Shown piece after piece: positions 8,316 through 14,401 of a stretch of 34,505 nucleotides of DNA. The notes beneath the pieces were generated by a model. That model was not told where the DNA came from, did no database searches, and saw nothing but the letters and a program-made list of their open reading frames with translations. Made by a program: the position numbers and the translations under genes. Location of the stretch: positions 1-34,505 of the IMG/VR virus record IMGVR_UViG_3300031240_000027. The stretch is one strand, 5' to 3'. Every line of letters begins with the position of its first letter. Position 1 is the stretch's first letter. The DNA is from a virus.

Positions 8316-8538
8316 TTTTATCACCTCGCTTTTTAACCAGCCAATTGAGTGCTTTGACCACTGGTATAAACATCAAGACCAGCGCGTTGTAAGCCACCAA
8401 CTCGCCAATTACCGCAAGAATACCGCGCACTCCCCCACTCTCCCCCACTTCCGGGGTCTCCCCTCTTTTGAGGCTGGCTGGCTCTGTTTTGGCCCTGCCC
8501 GGTAGGGTAGGGGACTGCTTGTTTTTATGCGTGTTCAT
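8308..8538 (-). CDS. small single-pass membrane protein
   Basis: 76 residues from the ATG at 8538. A polar N-terminus rich in Pro, Gly, Lys and Glu is followed by one or two hydrophobic segments (about residues 38-65, with GELVAYNALVLMFIPVV) and a basic C-terminal end (KKRGDKNG), which predicts a cytoplasmic C-terminus. It overlaps the end of the SEC-C gene by 14 nt. Position in the middle block argues against a classical holin, but a role at the membrane is likely. Not recognised. Confidence 0.6.
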   Translation of the reverse strand: MNTHKNKQSPTLPGRAKTEPASLKRGETPEVGESGGVRGILAVIGELVAYNALVLMFIPVVKALNWLVKKRGDKNG

Positions 8539-8827
8539 GCCTATAACCTTGCTCACCCACTGATGCAACCTTGGCTTGTCTGACTTTTGACTGCTTGGAT
8601 GGTTTTATCTGCCCCAGTACCATACGGCACTGACCGCAAAATACTACCTGCCCGCCTTTGACAATCAAAATGCGCCTCTTGCTCTCTGGGTGCGCACAAG
8701 TGCCATCCGGGTTGTAACCCTCATCTTTTAGCTTGCAACAGTTTTTGTATTTTTTAAAACTGCCACATGGGCATGGTCTGTTGACCAATGCGCCTTTGCC
8801 ATTATTGCGTGCTTTTTTGCTGCTCAT
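8525..8827 (-). CDS. SEC-C zinc-binding motif protein
   Basis: 100 residues. Residues ~17-31 contain the SEC-C signature PCPCGSFKKYKNCC (Cys19, Cys21, Cys30, Cys31), the zinc motif first known from the SecA C-terminus and found in many small phage and bacterial proteins. A second cluster further on (Cys44 and His46 in CAHPESKRR, then VVFCGQC) could form another zinc site. The C-terminus is basic. The start overlaps the preceding stop as ATGA. The SEC-C motif is clear; the partner or function is not known. Confidence 0.75.
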   Translation of the reverse strand: MSSKKARNNGKGALVNRPCPCGSFKKYKNCCKLKDEGYNPDGTCAHPESKRRILIVKGGQVVFCGQCRMVLGQIKPSKQSKVRQAKVASVGEQGYRHEHA

Positions 8828-9063
8828 TTTTTTAACTCTCCTCTCAACACTTGGATTGCAACACCCAAAGCGTCAACAACATTTTGCCACCTGTCCAATG
8901 TCTTCTTGTCATTGGCAGATTTAAAAACGTACTCATCTGCGCTTGGCGGTGTCATCTCAAAATGGTCTGCCGTAACCGTGAGCTTTACTTTGACTGCGCC
9001 ACTAACAACAATCATTGTCTTTTTTGTTGTGATGACTGTGTAATCTTTTTTGACTTTTACCAT
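8824..9063 (-). CDS. small hypothetical protein
   Basis: 79 residues from the ATG at 9063, which has GAGGGGGTGA 5-6 nt upstream; longer in-frame starts are therefore unlikely. The N-terminal half is strongly beta (KDYTVITTKKTMIVVSGAVKVKLTVTAD) and the C-terminal half helical (KKTLDRWQNVVDALGVAIQVLRGELKK). This resembles a compact beta-sheet plus helix domain, but no family is recognised. Confidence 0.7.
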   Translation of the reverse strand: MVKVKKDYTVITTKKTMIVVSGAVKVKLTVTADHFEMTPPSADEYVFKSANDKKTLDRWQNVVDALGVAIQVLRGELKK

Positions 9064-9076
9064 AATGCTCACCCCC

Positions 9077-9301
9077 TCACCAACCAACCCCGGACTTGAT
9101 AAACTCTTGCCGTATGTCTTCAACCACTGACGTTAAAACTTTGAGTGTTGGCCGGCGGTACTCTTTTAAAATGTTTGACTTATACCAACCGTCATACAAT
9201 CGCTTTGGCGTGCCAACCGGGTGTGTCATCAAAAATAACGTCATCATTGCTTGTAAATTGTGACCGCTTAACCCGTAACCATAAACTCTTTTTTTTGCCA
9301 T
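9077..9301 (-). CDS. small basic hypothetical protein
   Basis: 74 residues, basic, with aromatic residues (GYGLSGHNLQAMMTLFLMTH; YDGWYKSNILKEYRR). It ends 13 nt before the next start. No domain is recognised. The start is right after the preceding stop, with no clear Shine-Dalgarno. Confidence 0.6.
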   Translation of the reverse strand: MAKKRVYGYGLSGHNLQAMMTLFLMTHPVGTPKRLYDGWYKSNILKEYRRPTLKVLTSVVEDIRQEFIKSGVGW

Positions 9302-9306
9302 ATTTT

Positions 9307-9522
9307 TTAGCCAATTGATAACCCCAACTCATCTTGTAAAAATCTCTGCCAATCCCAAGTGTAAACAAAAAACTTGCCATCATCAGTGATGCCCCCGGTC
9401 TGTCCGGCAAACCAATTGTTAAACTTGCTGTACTGCTCTGGTGTCAATGCTTGTTTGATGTCTGCAATATCGTAACCCTCTGCGTCTGCGTTTTTAACTA
9501 TTTTTAAATCAAGTATTGTCAT
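9307..9522 (-). CDS. small hypothetical phage protein
   Basis: 71 residues. It starts inside the stop codon of the HTH gene (ATGA overlap), so it is likely co-translated with it. The sequence has a short acidic helical start and a C-terminal part rich in aromatic residues (FNNWFAGQTGG, FFVYTWDWQRFLQDELG). No domain is recognised. Tight coupling makes it a possible partner of the HTH protein. Confidence 0.65.
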   Translation of the reverse strand: MTILDLKIVKNADAEGYDIADIKQALTPEQYSKFNNWFAGQTGGITDDGKFFVYTWDWQRFLQDELGLSIG

Positions 9523-9734
9523 TGTGTTTTAAATTGTAAATTGACTGACACGCCGGCCTTTGTTACCAGTCGCCGTCTGATGCGCGCCACAATCTGATGT
9601 ACTGCTTGGTGTGTTACTTCCGGCACAAGTGTTTGCGCTGTCTCTTTGCGTGAGAAGCCCATATACAACAATTGCACCACTTCAAGCTGTCTTGAGGTGA
9701 GGTATTTTTTTAAAACTTCCGGGTCAGCAAGCAT
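9519..9734 (-). CDS. stand-alone sigma-region-4 / LuxR-type helix-turn-helix protein
   Basis: 71 residues, almost all of it one HTH domain: LTSRQLEVVQLLYMGFSRKETAQTL followed by the recognition-helix region VTHQAVHQIVARIRRRL. This matches the shared pattern of sigma factor region 4 and LuxR/GerE domains (helix starting at the L(T/S)xRQxEV motif, then the S.kE.A..L turn). There is no sensor or sigma region 2 domain. It is the first gene after the tandem terminators at 9844-9900, so it starts a new transcription unit. A free region-4-like domain is what would be needed to change -35 recognition of host RNA polymerase; see the late promoter family. That regulatory role is inferred. Confidence 0.7.
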   Translation of the reverse strand: MLADPEVLKKYLTSRQLEVVQLLYMGFSRKETAQTLVPEVTHQAVHQIVARIRRRLVTKAGVSVNLQFKTQ

Positions 9735-9839
9735 ATAGTTTTAAATCACAAAAATGGCCCAAAGCAACAAAATTGCTGTGAGCCAATAATCAATAATAAG
9801 TGTTGCACCAACTTGCGCAGATGTCAAGTGTTTATACGC

Positions 9840-9859
9840 AAAACCCGGCAAAAGCCGGG
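9840..9859 (-). terminator. second (weaker) intrinsic terminator
   Basis: Minus-strand hairpin with arms 9854-9859 and 9844-9849 (CCCGGC/GCCGGG, 6 bp, loop TTTT) followed by four T (9843-9840). The U-tract is short, so on its own it may only attenuate. It lies about 20 nt downstream of the stronger terminator. Confidence 0.6.
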
Positions 9860-9876
9860 CATCAGTATCATAGCAC

Positions 9877-9900
9877 AAAAAATGCGGGTGTTGCCCCGCA
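9877..9900 (-). terminator. intrinsic terminator ending the early operon
   Basis: Minus-strand hairpin with 6-bp G/C-rich arms (9895-9900 and 9883-9888, TGCGGG/CCCGCA, loop of 6) followed directly by six T (9882-9877). This is a canonical rho-independent terminator placed 25 nt after the stop codon of the zinc-ribbon gene at 9926. Confidence 0.8.
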
Positions 9901-9925
9901 CTTCTTGGATTATCAGCCCTTGCTT

Positions 9926-10165
9926 TTAGTTTTTGACTATTTTGCCATCACCCCCTTTTACTACAACTGGCGCGTCATTCATTTCAACGTCACGGGTCTT
10001 TTGGCGTGCAAAGACTTCTGGTGAGCCGGTCAAGTCAAGTATGCTCTCACCGCATTTTGGTGATGCGCAGACAATGGTGCTGCGGTCTGGTCTCACTATC
10101 ACGCGCAACAATGCACCACCGCATTTTGGACATACCATAATTTTTACTGTTTGCTGTATTCCCAT
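9926..10165 (-). CDS. zinc-ribbon protein
   Basis: 79 residues from the ATG at 10165, with GGGGGTGA 6 nt upstream; the upstream TTG at 10171 is less likely. The N-terminal half is a zinc ribbon: CPKCGG, then CASPKCGE about 20 residues later, giving four cysteines. The rest is polar with a Val-rich stretch (APVVVKGGDGKIVKN). It could bind nucleic acid or act as a small protein-interaction module. It is the last gene before the terminators. Confidence 0.7.
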   Translation of the reverse strand: MGIQQTVKIMVCPKCGGALLRVIVRPDRSTIVCASPKCGESILDLTGSPEVFARQKTRDVEMNDAPVVVKGGDGKIVKN

Positions 10166-10179
10166 AATCAATCACCCCC

Positions 10180-10869
10180 TCACTTGTAATAACTGCTAAA
10201 ATCGGAATTGTTACCGTCTGGGTCTTCAACGTAACGTAAATCTGACCAGTCAATATCTTTGCCGGATGCCTCAAACCCTATAAACCAATTGGCCATGCGC
10301 AATCTTGCCTCAAGCGGTTGCCCATTGTCCCGGTACGCTGACAGTGTGCTGCCGTTCCAACCAAGATGCTCAACCAGACTTGGCGCGGTGGCGTATGTCC
10401 AACGGTTTGTGTAAAACAAAAACATTGCCCACCTGTTGTCATCAAAATAAATACGCTGGTCAATGTGCAACGCTTCCCATGCCAAAAACTCTTTGATGAG
10501 AGCAACCGGGACAATATACGCCTGTGCCATGAGCCACTTGCGCATCTTGAGCCAATGTACGTTTTGCAGTTTGCACTGCTCAATGCGTGCTTTGTTACTA
10601 AACAATGTAATGGGGTCATCTGGTCGCAGCGTCATCAATAGCTTTGCGGTCTCCACAATGTCTTTACAGGGCAGTATGTCGTCTTGCAGCACTAACATGT
10701 GGGTATCACCGGGTTTATAAGACATGAGCGTGTTTTTTGCCCCTGTCCACAAGTCGCCGGATAAATCAAGCATGATGTTTGCATCCGGGCCAAACCACTC
10801 ACGCATCTGTTTTGCCCACCTGATGCGCTTCATGGTCGCCGTTATTCTGATACAAAGATGTTGTCTCAT
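10180..10869 (-). CDS. GT-A type glycosyltransferase-like protein
   Basis: 229 residues. The N-terminal region carries a nucleotide-sugar-binding pattern, HMLVLQDDILPC, with the QDD acidic motif at about 62-64 in the DxD position. Later motifs are WLMAQAYIVP, IYFDDNRWAMFL and PSLVEHLGW, which recall GT25/GT2-like enzymes, where a distal acidic pair and a PS.VEH.G motif are common. No membrane segment is seen. It is in the early operon, well apart from the late glycosyltransferase-methyltransferase cassette, so its sugar product could be made before virion assembly. The stop codon TGA runs into the Shine-Dalgarno of the next gene. Confidence 0.7.
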   Translation of the reverse strand: MRQHLCIRITATMKRIRWAKQMREWFGPDANIMLDLSGDLWTGAKNTLMSYKPGDTHMLVLQDDILPCKDIVETAKLLMTLRPDDPITLFSNKARIEQCKLQNVHWLKMRKWLMAQAYIVPVALIKEFLAWEALHIDQRIYFDDNRWAMFLFYTNRWTYATAPSLVEHLGWNGSTLSAYRDNGQPLEARLRMANWFIGFEASGKDIDWSDLRYVEDPDGNNSDFSSYYK

Positions 10870-11063
10870 TTTTTAAACGTAAAACCGCATTGCTGACACT
10901 TGCACCTCTTTGATAATAGCAGAGCCAGACCCAGTAAAATCAATATAATACCAAACCCAAAGATTGCTGTTACCAACCCGGCCACAATACAAACTTTGCC
11001 GGTCTTGCTGTCTTGCAGCACTCTGTAACTCTGACATTTTGGACACTGTAATTGTTTACTCAT
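10866..11063 (-). CDS. zinc-ribbon protein with transmembrane helix
   Basis: 65 residues from the ATG at 11063 (AGGTGGTGA 5 nt upstream). It begins with a CPKC knuckle, then a very hydrophobic segment (about residues 24-48, IVAGLVTAIFGFGIILILLGLALLL), then CKCQQCGF, which provides the second cysteine pair. The two halves of the ribbon flank the membrane segment. A small membrane-bound metal-binding protein of unknown role. It overlaps the next gene by 4 nt. Confidence 0.7.
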   Translation of the reverse strand: MSKQLQCPKCQSYRVLQDSKTGKVCIVAGLVTAIFGFGIILILLGLALLLSKRCKCQQCGFTFKK

Positions 11064-11484
11064 ATGTATCACCACCTTTTAACAACATAGGCAAACCGTT
11101 TGCCTCAAAGTTCTCAAACAATGTTTTGCCGTTGTTGCCCACGGCGTAAGGCAAAAAAACTTCTTCAACTTTTACCATGTCCCAGTCAATCAAAGCCATC
11201 TGCACATCAATCCAGTCTCTTATTGTGGCCCATGCTGTTCTGTATGGCTGCTCTGGTTTATAGTGATGCCCTTGCTGGTCAAAAATCTCTTTTACCCGGT
11301 CAAAACGCGCCGGTAATTTAACAGCCAGTGGCCCGCGCTTGGTATCAACAACAAAAGAGATTGCTGTTATCAAACCGTTGTCATATTCTCTGGTGACTTG
11401 TTTTGCACCATGCGTTGTCAGCGTTTTTTCAATTGCTGCAAAGATGTTTGGCAATGGTGATGAGCTTTCGTAATTTTTTAACAT
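11056..11484 (-). CDS. hypothetical phage protein of the replication region
   Basis: 142 residues, soluble, alpha/beta, with conserved-looking aromatic and charged motifs (FDRVKEIFDQQGHHYKPEQPYRTAW, split here by a loop, then IRDWIDVQMALIDWDMVKVEEVFLPY). I have an impression of similar phage proteins near recombination genes, but I cannot name a family. The gene lies 4 nt after the putative nuclease, in the replication-recombination operon. Confidence 0.65.
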   Translation of the reverse strand: MLKNYESSSPLPNIFAAIEKTLTTHGAKQVTREYDNGLITAISFVVDTKRGPLAVKLPARFDRVKEIFDQQGHHYKPEQPYRTAWATIRDWIDVQMALIDWDMVKVEEVFLPYAVGNNGKTLFENFEANGLPMLLKGGDTYE

Positions 11485-11488
11485 ATTT

Positions 11489-12049
11489 TTATATCTCTGC
11501 CATGTCTTTTAAATCGTTAAACGGTATCATGTAACTCTGCTGCGCTCTGCCCTGTGTGTCTTGCCAATCTCTGACGTGCCGGGCATTGCCGTACTCATCA
11601 ACAACAATGTACTGGCTCTCAATCCAACCAGTGACAATGCACTGCGTAAAATCCCGGTTGATAATCGGGAATATATAACCGTAAACGCCACGCCCTCTGC
11701 CGGCATCAAACTGCACTTTTGGCACTTGTGCTGTAAAGTTTGGGCTGCTCACTGCTGCATCAATGGGGTCTTTGGCACAACCGCTTTTAACCTCAAACTT
11801 TGACTCACCAATAAGTAAATCATAATGTGCTGTACGGCCAACGCTGGCATCAAACATATGGTCTTTGCCCAGCCGGTATAATTCCATGCTCACCATAATC
11901 ATTGCCACTAAACCCTGTTGTTGGTTTGCTAAACTACCCCCAAAAAAATTGGTAAGTCTGCGCGCTTGAGCATAGGCAATTATCTCTTTGGCCACAAAAA
12001 AGCCAGCTTCTTTAAATGCCGGTTGCACAATAATTATGTCATCAATCAT
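11489..12049 (-). CDS. putative PD-(D/E)XK nuclease (resolvase-like)
   Basis: 186 residues. The core motif is HYDLLIGESKFEVKSG: Asp77, then Glu86-Val-Lys88, which fits the catalytic D...(E)xK of the PD-(D/E)XK fold used by Holliday-junction resolvases and restriction-like nucleases. An upstream helix at residues ~45-60 (GLVAMIMVSMELYRLG) would supply the structural helix before the first strand. A plausible role is resolving recombination or replication intermediates before packaging, given RecT and a second nuclease in the same operon. The start overlaps the replication gene stop as ATGA. The fold call rests on one motif. Confidence 0.55.
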   Translation of the reverse strand: MIDDIIIVQPAFKEAGFFVAKEIIAYAQARRLTNFFGGSLANQQQGLVAMIMVSMELYRLGKDHMFDASVGRTAHYDLLIGESKFEVKSGCAKDPIDAAVSSPNFTAQVPKVQFDAGRGRGVYGYIFPIINRDFTQCIVTGWIESQYIVVDEYGNARHVRDWQDTQGRAQQSYMIPFNDLKDMAEI

Positions 12050-12909
12050 ATTTTTTTGTTTTGTACGCCGTTGCTGGGCGGTGTTGCCCTGTCCATGCTC
12101 AATCTTGGGTTTAACTTGGCCCGTATCTCATCAATCTTTTTTTGGCTGGCTGCACGCTGTTCTGGTGTCTGTGGCTTCTCATCCGGCAATGGTGCGGGCT
12201 TATACACTGGCTTGCGCATCCCAAAGTCTTTGATGCACGCATTGTTGAGCATTGCTTTGTAATTTTTGTATGTCTTGCCATGTCCCATGCAATAGTTTGC
12301 CAACTCTTGCGCCTTGCGTCTGATTACTGCTGCGTTGGCTTCGTACTTCTCTGTAAACTCAACAACCTCTGACTCTGGCATGTCCGTTAAATATGTCAGA
12401 TGCTTGTACACTTCTTGTTTAAAATCCTCTGGCACTTCTGTTGCGCCGGGGTTTATGGTTTTTGATTTATTATTTATTATTTTTGATTTATGGTTAGTAT
12501 GCCTAGTAGTATAAATACTACTATGGATACTACTATCACCACCACTATTGATAGCACTATCAAAAAAGCCCGTAACTTCGGCTGGTATTGCCTCAAGCTC
12601 TCGGTTATACACCGCAATGTTTTTGGGTGAGTTCTGGTAATTGTTGTGTTTTTCGGCGTTGACCACTCTGACCCATCCGTTATAAAACAAAATGCGCTTT
12701 GCATCTGCAAGGTATTGTTTTGCCACTTCAATCTCTTTGGGTGTCAGCCCGGTCTCAAGCATGATGTATTTATCACCCAGCTCATAAATACCGCACATGT
12801 TGATGCGTGGGTTTGATAAGCAATAAATAAACAACAACCGGGCCTCTGTCGGTACATCCCGGCTGGCCATGTCTTCCCAAAACTCTGTATGTAAAATGCG
12901 TGTCTTCAT
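12046..12909 (-). CDS. phage replisome organizer (replication initiator, DnaD-like)
   Basis: 287 residues. The N-terminal ~110 residues match the winged-helix replisome-organizer type: ILHTEFWEDM, LLFIYCLSNPRINMCGIYEL, ETGLTPKEIEVAKQYL, ILFYNGWVRVVNAEKHNNYQ. A low-complexity linker at about 116-152 (Ser, Thr, Ile, Asn, Lys) is encoded by the iterons and AT-rich block described as the origin. Residues ~155-225 are helical (a DnaD-like or loader-contact domain), and the C-terminus is Pro/Lys-rich. Such proteins bind the phage origin and recruit the host helicase; no polymerase or helicase is encoded here, so replication depends on the host. Confidence 0.75.
   Translation of the reverse strand: MKTRILHTEFWEDMASRDVPTEARLLFIYCLSNPRINMCGIYELGDKYIMLETGLTPKEIEVAKQYLADAKRILFYNGWVRVVNAEKHNNYQNSPKNIAVYNRELEAIPAEVTGFFDSAINSGGDSSIHSSIYTTRHTNHKSKIINNKSKTINPGATEVPEDFKQEVYKHLTYLTDMPESEVVEFTEKYEANAAVIRRKAQELANYCMGHGKTYKNYKAMLNNACIKDFGMRKPVYKPAPLPDEKPQTPEQRAASQKKIDEIRAKLNPRLSMDRATPPSNGVQNKKI
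12455..12563. other. putative origin of replication (12-bp iterons plus AT-rich block)
   Basis: Inside the replisome organizer gene. Four 12-bp units lie in tandem: 12515-12526 ATACTACTATGG, 12527-12538 ATACTACTATCA, 12539-12550 CCACCACTATTG, 12551-12562 ATAGCACTATCA, all sharing an ACTAT core at the same phase. A 9-bp inverted repeat with a 2-nt centre (12504-12523) and a 7-bp one with a 2-nt centre (12548-12563) flank them. Directly beside them, 12455-12500 is almost pure A/T with two copies of TTTTTGATTTA. Iterons inside the initiator gene next to an AT-rich unwinding block is the layout of the lambda-type origin. The repeats keep the frame as four-residue units. Confidence 0.65.
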
Positions 12910-13118
12910 GTTTTTAACTTTTTTGTCACCGGCTCAATCATCCCGGCTTTAAATAAACTCTCTGTCAAAATCATCCATGCCATCTGCATGTGTTTGCAGT
13001 TTTTTAACTTGTGCAAGTACACCGGGCAAGTACACCTGCTGTATGGAAACATCAGCGTCACTTGGTAAACCAAACCCGCTGTGCTTTCACTTGGTACATC
13101 AATAATAATCTGACTCAT
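12906..13118 (-). CDS. SWIM zinc-finger-like small protein
   Basis: 70 residues. The centre holds C-x-C then C-x-H (CTCPVYLHKLKNCKHM, about residues 29-44), the spacing of a SWIM zinc finger. The flanks are a short beta start (QIIIDVPSESTAGLVYQVTLMF) and a helical end. SWIM domains are found in proteins that touch DNA or recombinases such as Rad51-associated factors. It lies between the replication initiator and the nuclease (overlap of 4 nt with the former), so a role in DNA metabolism is plausible but not shown. Confidence 0.7.
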   Translation of the reverse strand: MSQIIIDVPSESTAGLVYQVTLMFPYSRCTCPVYLHKLKNCKHMQMAWMILTESLFKAGMIEPVTKKLKT

Positions 13119-13124
13119 AGTTTT

Positions 13125-13721
13125 TTATTGCCCGCAAAACGGGCATCCTATATAATTGCAAAAATGACTGCGCCCTGTGCCGTTATAATCAAAGTTGCCC
13201 GCCTCAATGATGGCAATACCTTTGTCAATCCACTCACGGGCCATCTGACGGTCTTTGTCCGTTACATCAATTTTATAAACCGCCGGATTGCGCAAGTCGC
13301 GTGTGCATGTGATAAACCAAGCGGTCTTGTAGGCCGGGTTGGATAGCGCATAAACACGCCACTGCATCAGTCTGGCAAACTGGCCCATACTCCATGGGTT
13401 GCTGCTGGTTTTTATCTCCAAAAACCTGTCAATGTCCAAGCCGTCAAGATACCCATGCACGGCATAATTTTTGCTGTGGGGTATCAAGAAGTGAGTGGCG
13501 GGGTCTTGGTCTTTGGTCTCAACGGTTTTAAACGTACACTTGACCATTGCCAAGCGTGGGTCAATTACCCGGCCACTCACATGCTCTTGTATGACCTTGT
13601 GAGCTGCTTTGCCCTCTGTCATTGCACCCGTGGTGAATGTGGGCAACCCCATCTGTTTACAGAGCCAAGTGTGTGGCTCAAGTATCAGATTGTTTATTGT
13701 GGTGTAGCTCAAAGTTATCAT
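13125..13721 (-). CDS. Cas4/RecB-like PD-(D/E)XK exonuclease with Fe-S cysteines
   Basis: 198 residues from the ATG at 13721, which lies 4 nt after the preceding stop; longer in-frame starts overlap that gene far too much. Nuclease motifs: His41 (GKAAHKVIQEH), Asp93 (HGYLDGLDI), Glu102 and Lys104 (FLEIKTSS), and Gln120-Tyr124 (MQWRVYAL), the order seen in RecB/lambda-exonuclease-like enzymes. Cys21 near the N-terminus and Cys188, Cys193, Cys196 at the C-terminus are placed as in Cas4/AddB iron-sulfur nucleases, where the cluster clamps the two ends. Next to a RecT homologue, it probably makes the single strands that RecT anneals. Confidence 0.78.
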   Translation of the reverse strand: MITLSYTTINNLILEPHTWLCKQMGLPTFTTGAMTEGKAAHKVIQEHVSGRVIDPRLAMVKCTFKTVETKDQDPATHFLIPHSKNYAVHGYLDGLDIDRFLEIKTSSNPWSMGQFARLMQWRVYALSNPAYKTAWFITCTRDLRNPAVYKIDVTDKDRQMAREWIDKGIAIIEAGNFDYNGTGRSHFCNYIGCPFCGQ

Positions 13722-13725
13722 AGTT

Positions 13726-14145
13726 TTACACTTCCGTTTTTGTCTCAACGGGCCTGACTGATAAAAACTCAATGACTGCCTCACCGGGAATTGTTGCGCC
13801 GGCATCATGCAGTTTTTTGAGCTTTGCTGTATCAACAGACTCTTTGACCGCTTCAAGCTCTTTGGCTTGCTCAAGCGTGGTCTGGGTAAACATAACGCGT
13901 TGCACTTTGGTAACGGCCATGTCTCCAACCACCTTGCCTTTGACACCCTCTGCATCCAATAAGCCAATGGCAATTTTGCCTATCTCTGACAAACCGGCCT
14001 CAATCTCCTCTTTTTGAGCGCGTAGGGCCGTATATAACGGTATAAGCTGCTCAATTGGCATCACTGCCACCTGCGCCGGGTCAATCTTTGACGGGTCAAT
14101 AAGCTGGTCAACTGTCTCTGTTTTTATTTTATTTTTGTCTGGCAT
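13726..14145 (-). CDS. hypothetical protein between RecT and exonuclease
   Basis: 139 residues, strong Shine-Dalgarno (GGGGGTGA) 7 nt upstream. The N-terminal half has a coiled-coil-like helix (LIPLYTALRAQKEEIEAGLSEIGKIAIGLL), then a short beta unit (GVKGKVVGDMAVTKVQRVMFTQ) and a second helix (TLEQAKELEAVKESVD). The layout, helix pair around a small sheet, recalls Gp157-like or nuclease-accessory phage proteins, but I do not recognise a family. Its place in the recombination operon suggests an accessory to RecT or the nuclease. Confidence 0.65.
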   Translation of the reverse strand: MPDKNKIKTETVDQLIDPSKIDPAQVAVMPIEQLIPLYTALRAQKEEIEAGLSEIGKIAIGLLDAEGVKGKVVGDMAVTKVQRVMFTQTTLEQAKELEAVKESVDTAKLKKLHDAGATIPGEAVIEFLSVRPVETKTEV

Positions 14146-14218
14146 AAGTTTTCACCCCCTCTCTTTAGTGCTTGTCTGTGCCTCGCACACAGATGGCTGC
14201 TGGTCAAGCTGCGCCGGG

Positions 14219-14353
14219 TCAATAACCCAGTGCTTTTAAACCGGCAACAGCTATTTTGTCGCCCAGTTCCTTTTGAGTCGTCTTTGCCTTTTTAACAGCG
14301 CGCATGACTCTCTTGTGCGTTTTATCTGTTACATATATTCTTGGATATGTCAT
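14219..14353 (-). CDS. ribbon-helix-helix-like small DNA-binding protein
   Basis: 44 residues from the ATG at 14353, with GAGGGGGTGA 5 nt upstream; the longer in-frame start upstream lacks one. Short N-terminal strand (RIYVTDKTHKRV) followed by two helices (RAVKKAKTTQKEL and KIAVAGLKALGY), the size and order of Arc/MetJ ribbon-helix-helix proteins. Very basic. Likely a small transcriptional regulator or DNA-binding protein of the early operon. The fold call is by pattern only. Confidence 0.6.
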   Translation of the reverse strand: MTYPRIYVTDKTHKRVMRAVKKAKTTQKELGDKIAVAGLKALGY

Positions 14354-14401
14354 AAATCTCACCCCCTCTTTGTGCGTACACCATGCGCACCCCGGCAGCA
14401 T

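Noticed and set aside
9192-9410. Minus-strand 72-codon frame overlapping two small genes
   Set aside because: It overlaps the frames 9077-9301 and 9307-9522, which abut cleanly; it reads as an out-of-frame shadow.
9799-9827. TTGACA-based promoter for the sigma-4-like gene
   Set aside because: TTGACA at 9822-9827 is clear, but the hexamers 17-18 nt downstream (AACACT, ACACTT) are poor -10 boxes and the better TATTAT is 24 nt away. Left as an open question.
12199-12206. CTTATACA (late -35 motif) inside the replication gene
   Set aside because: No -10-like hexamer lies 18 nt downstream on the minus strand (12175-12180 reads CTTCTC on the plus strand), and the bases are explained by coding for a VYK motif.
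12604-12611. GTTATACA (late -35 motif) inside the replication gene
   Set aside because: No -10 box at the required 18-nt spacing; coding sequence explains it.
13127-13152. GCCCG-CAAAA-CGGGC hairpin as a terminator
   Set aside because: It is coding sequence at the end of the nuclease gene (the Cys-rich C-terminus) and no T-tract follows on the transcribed strand.
13722-13973. N-terminal extension of the Fe-S nuclease up to 13973
   Set aside because: The extra ~84 codons lie wholly inside the 13726-14145 gene in another frame and look unlike protein; the ATG at 13721 directly follows that gene's stop.
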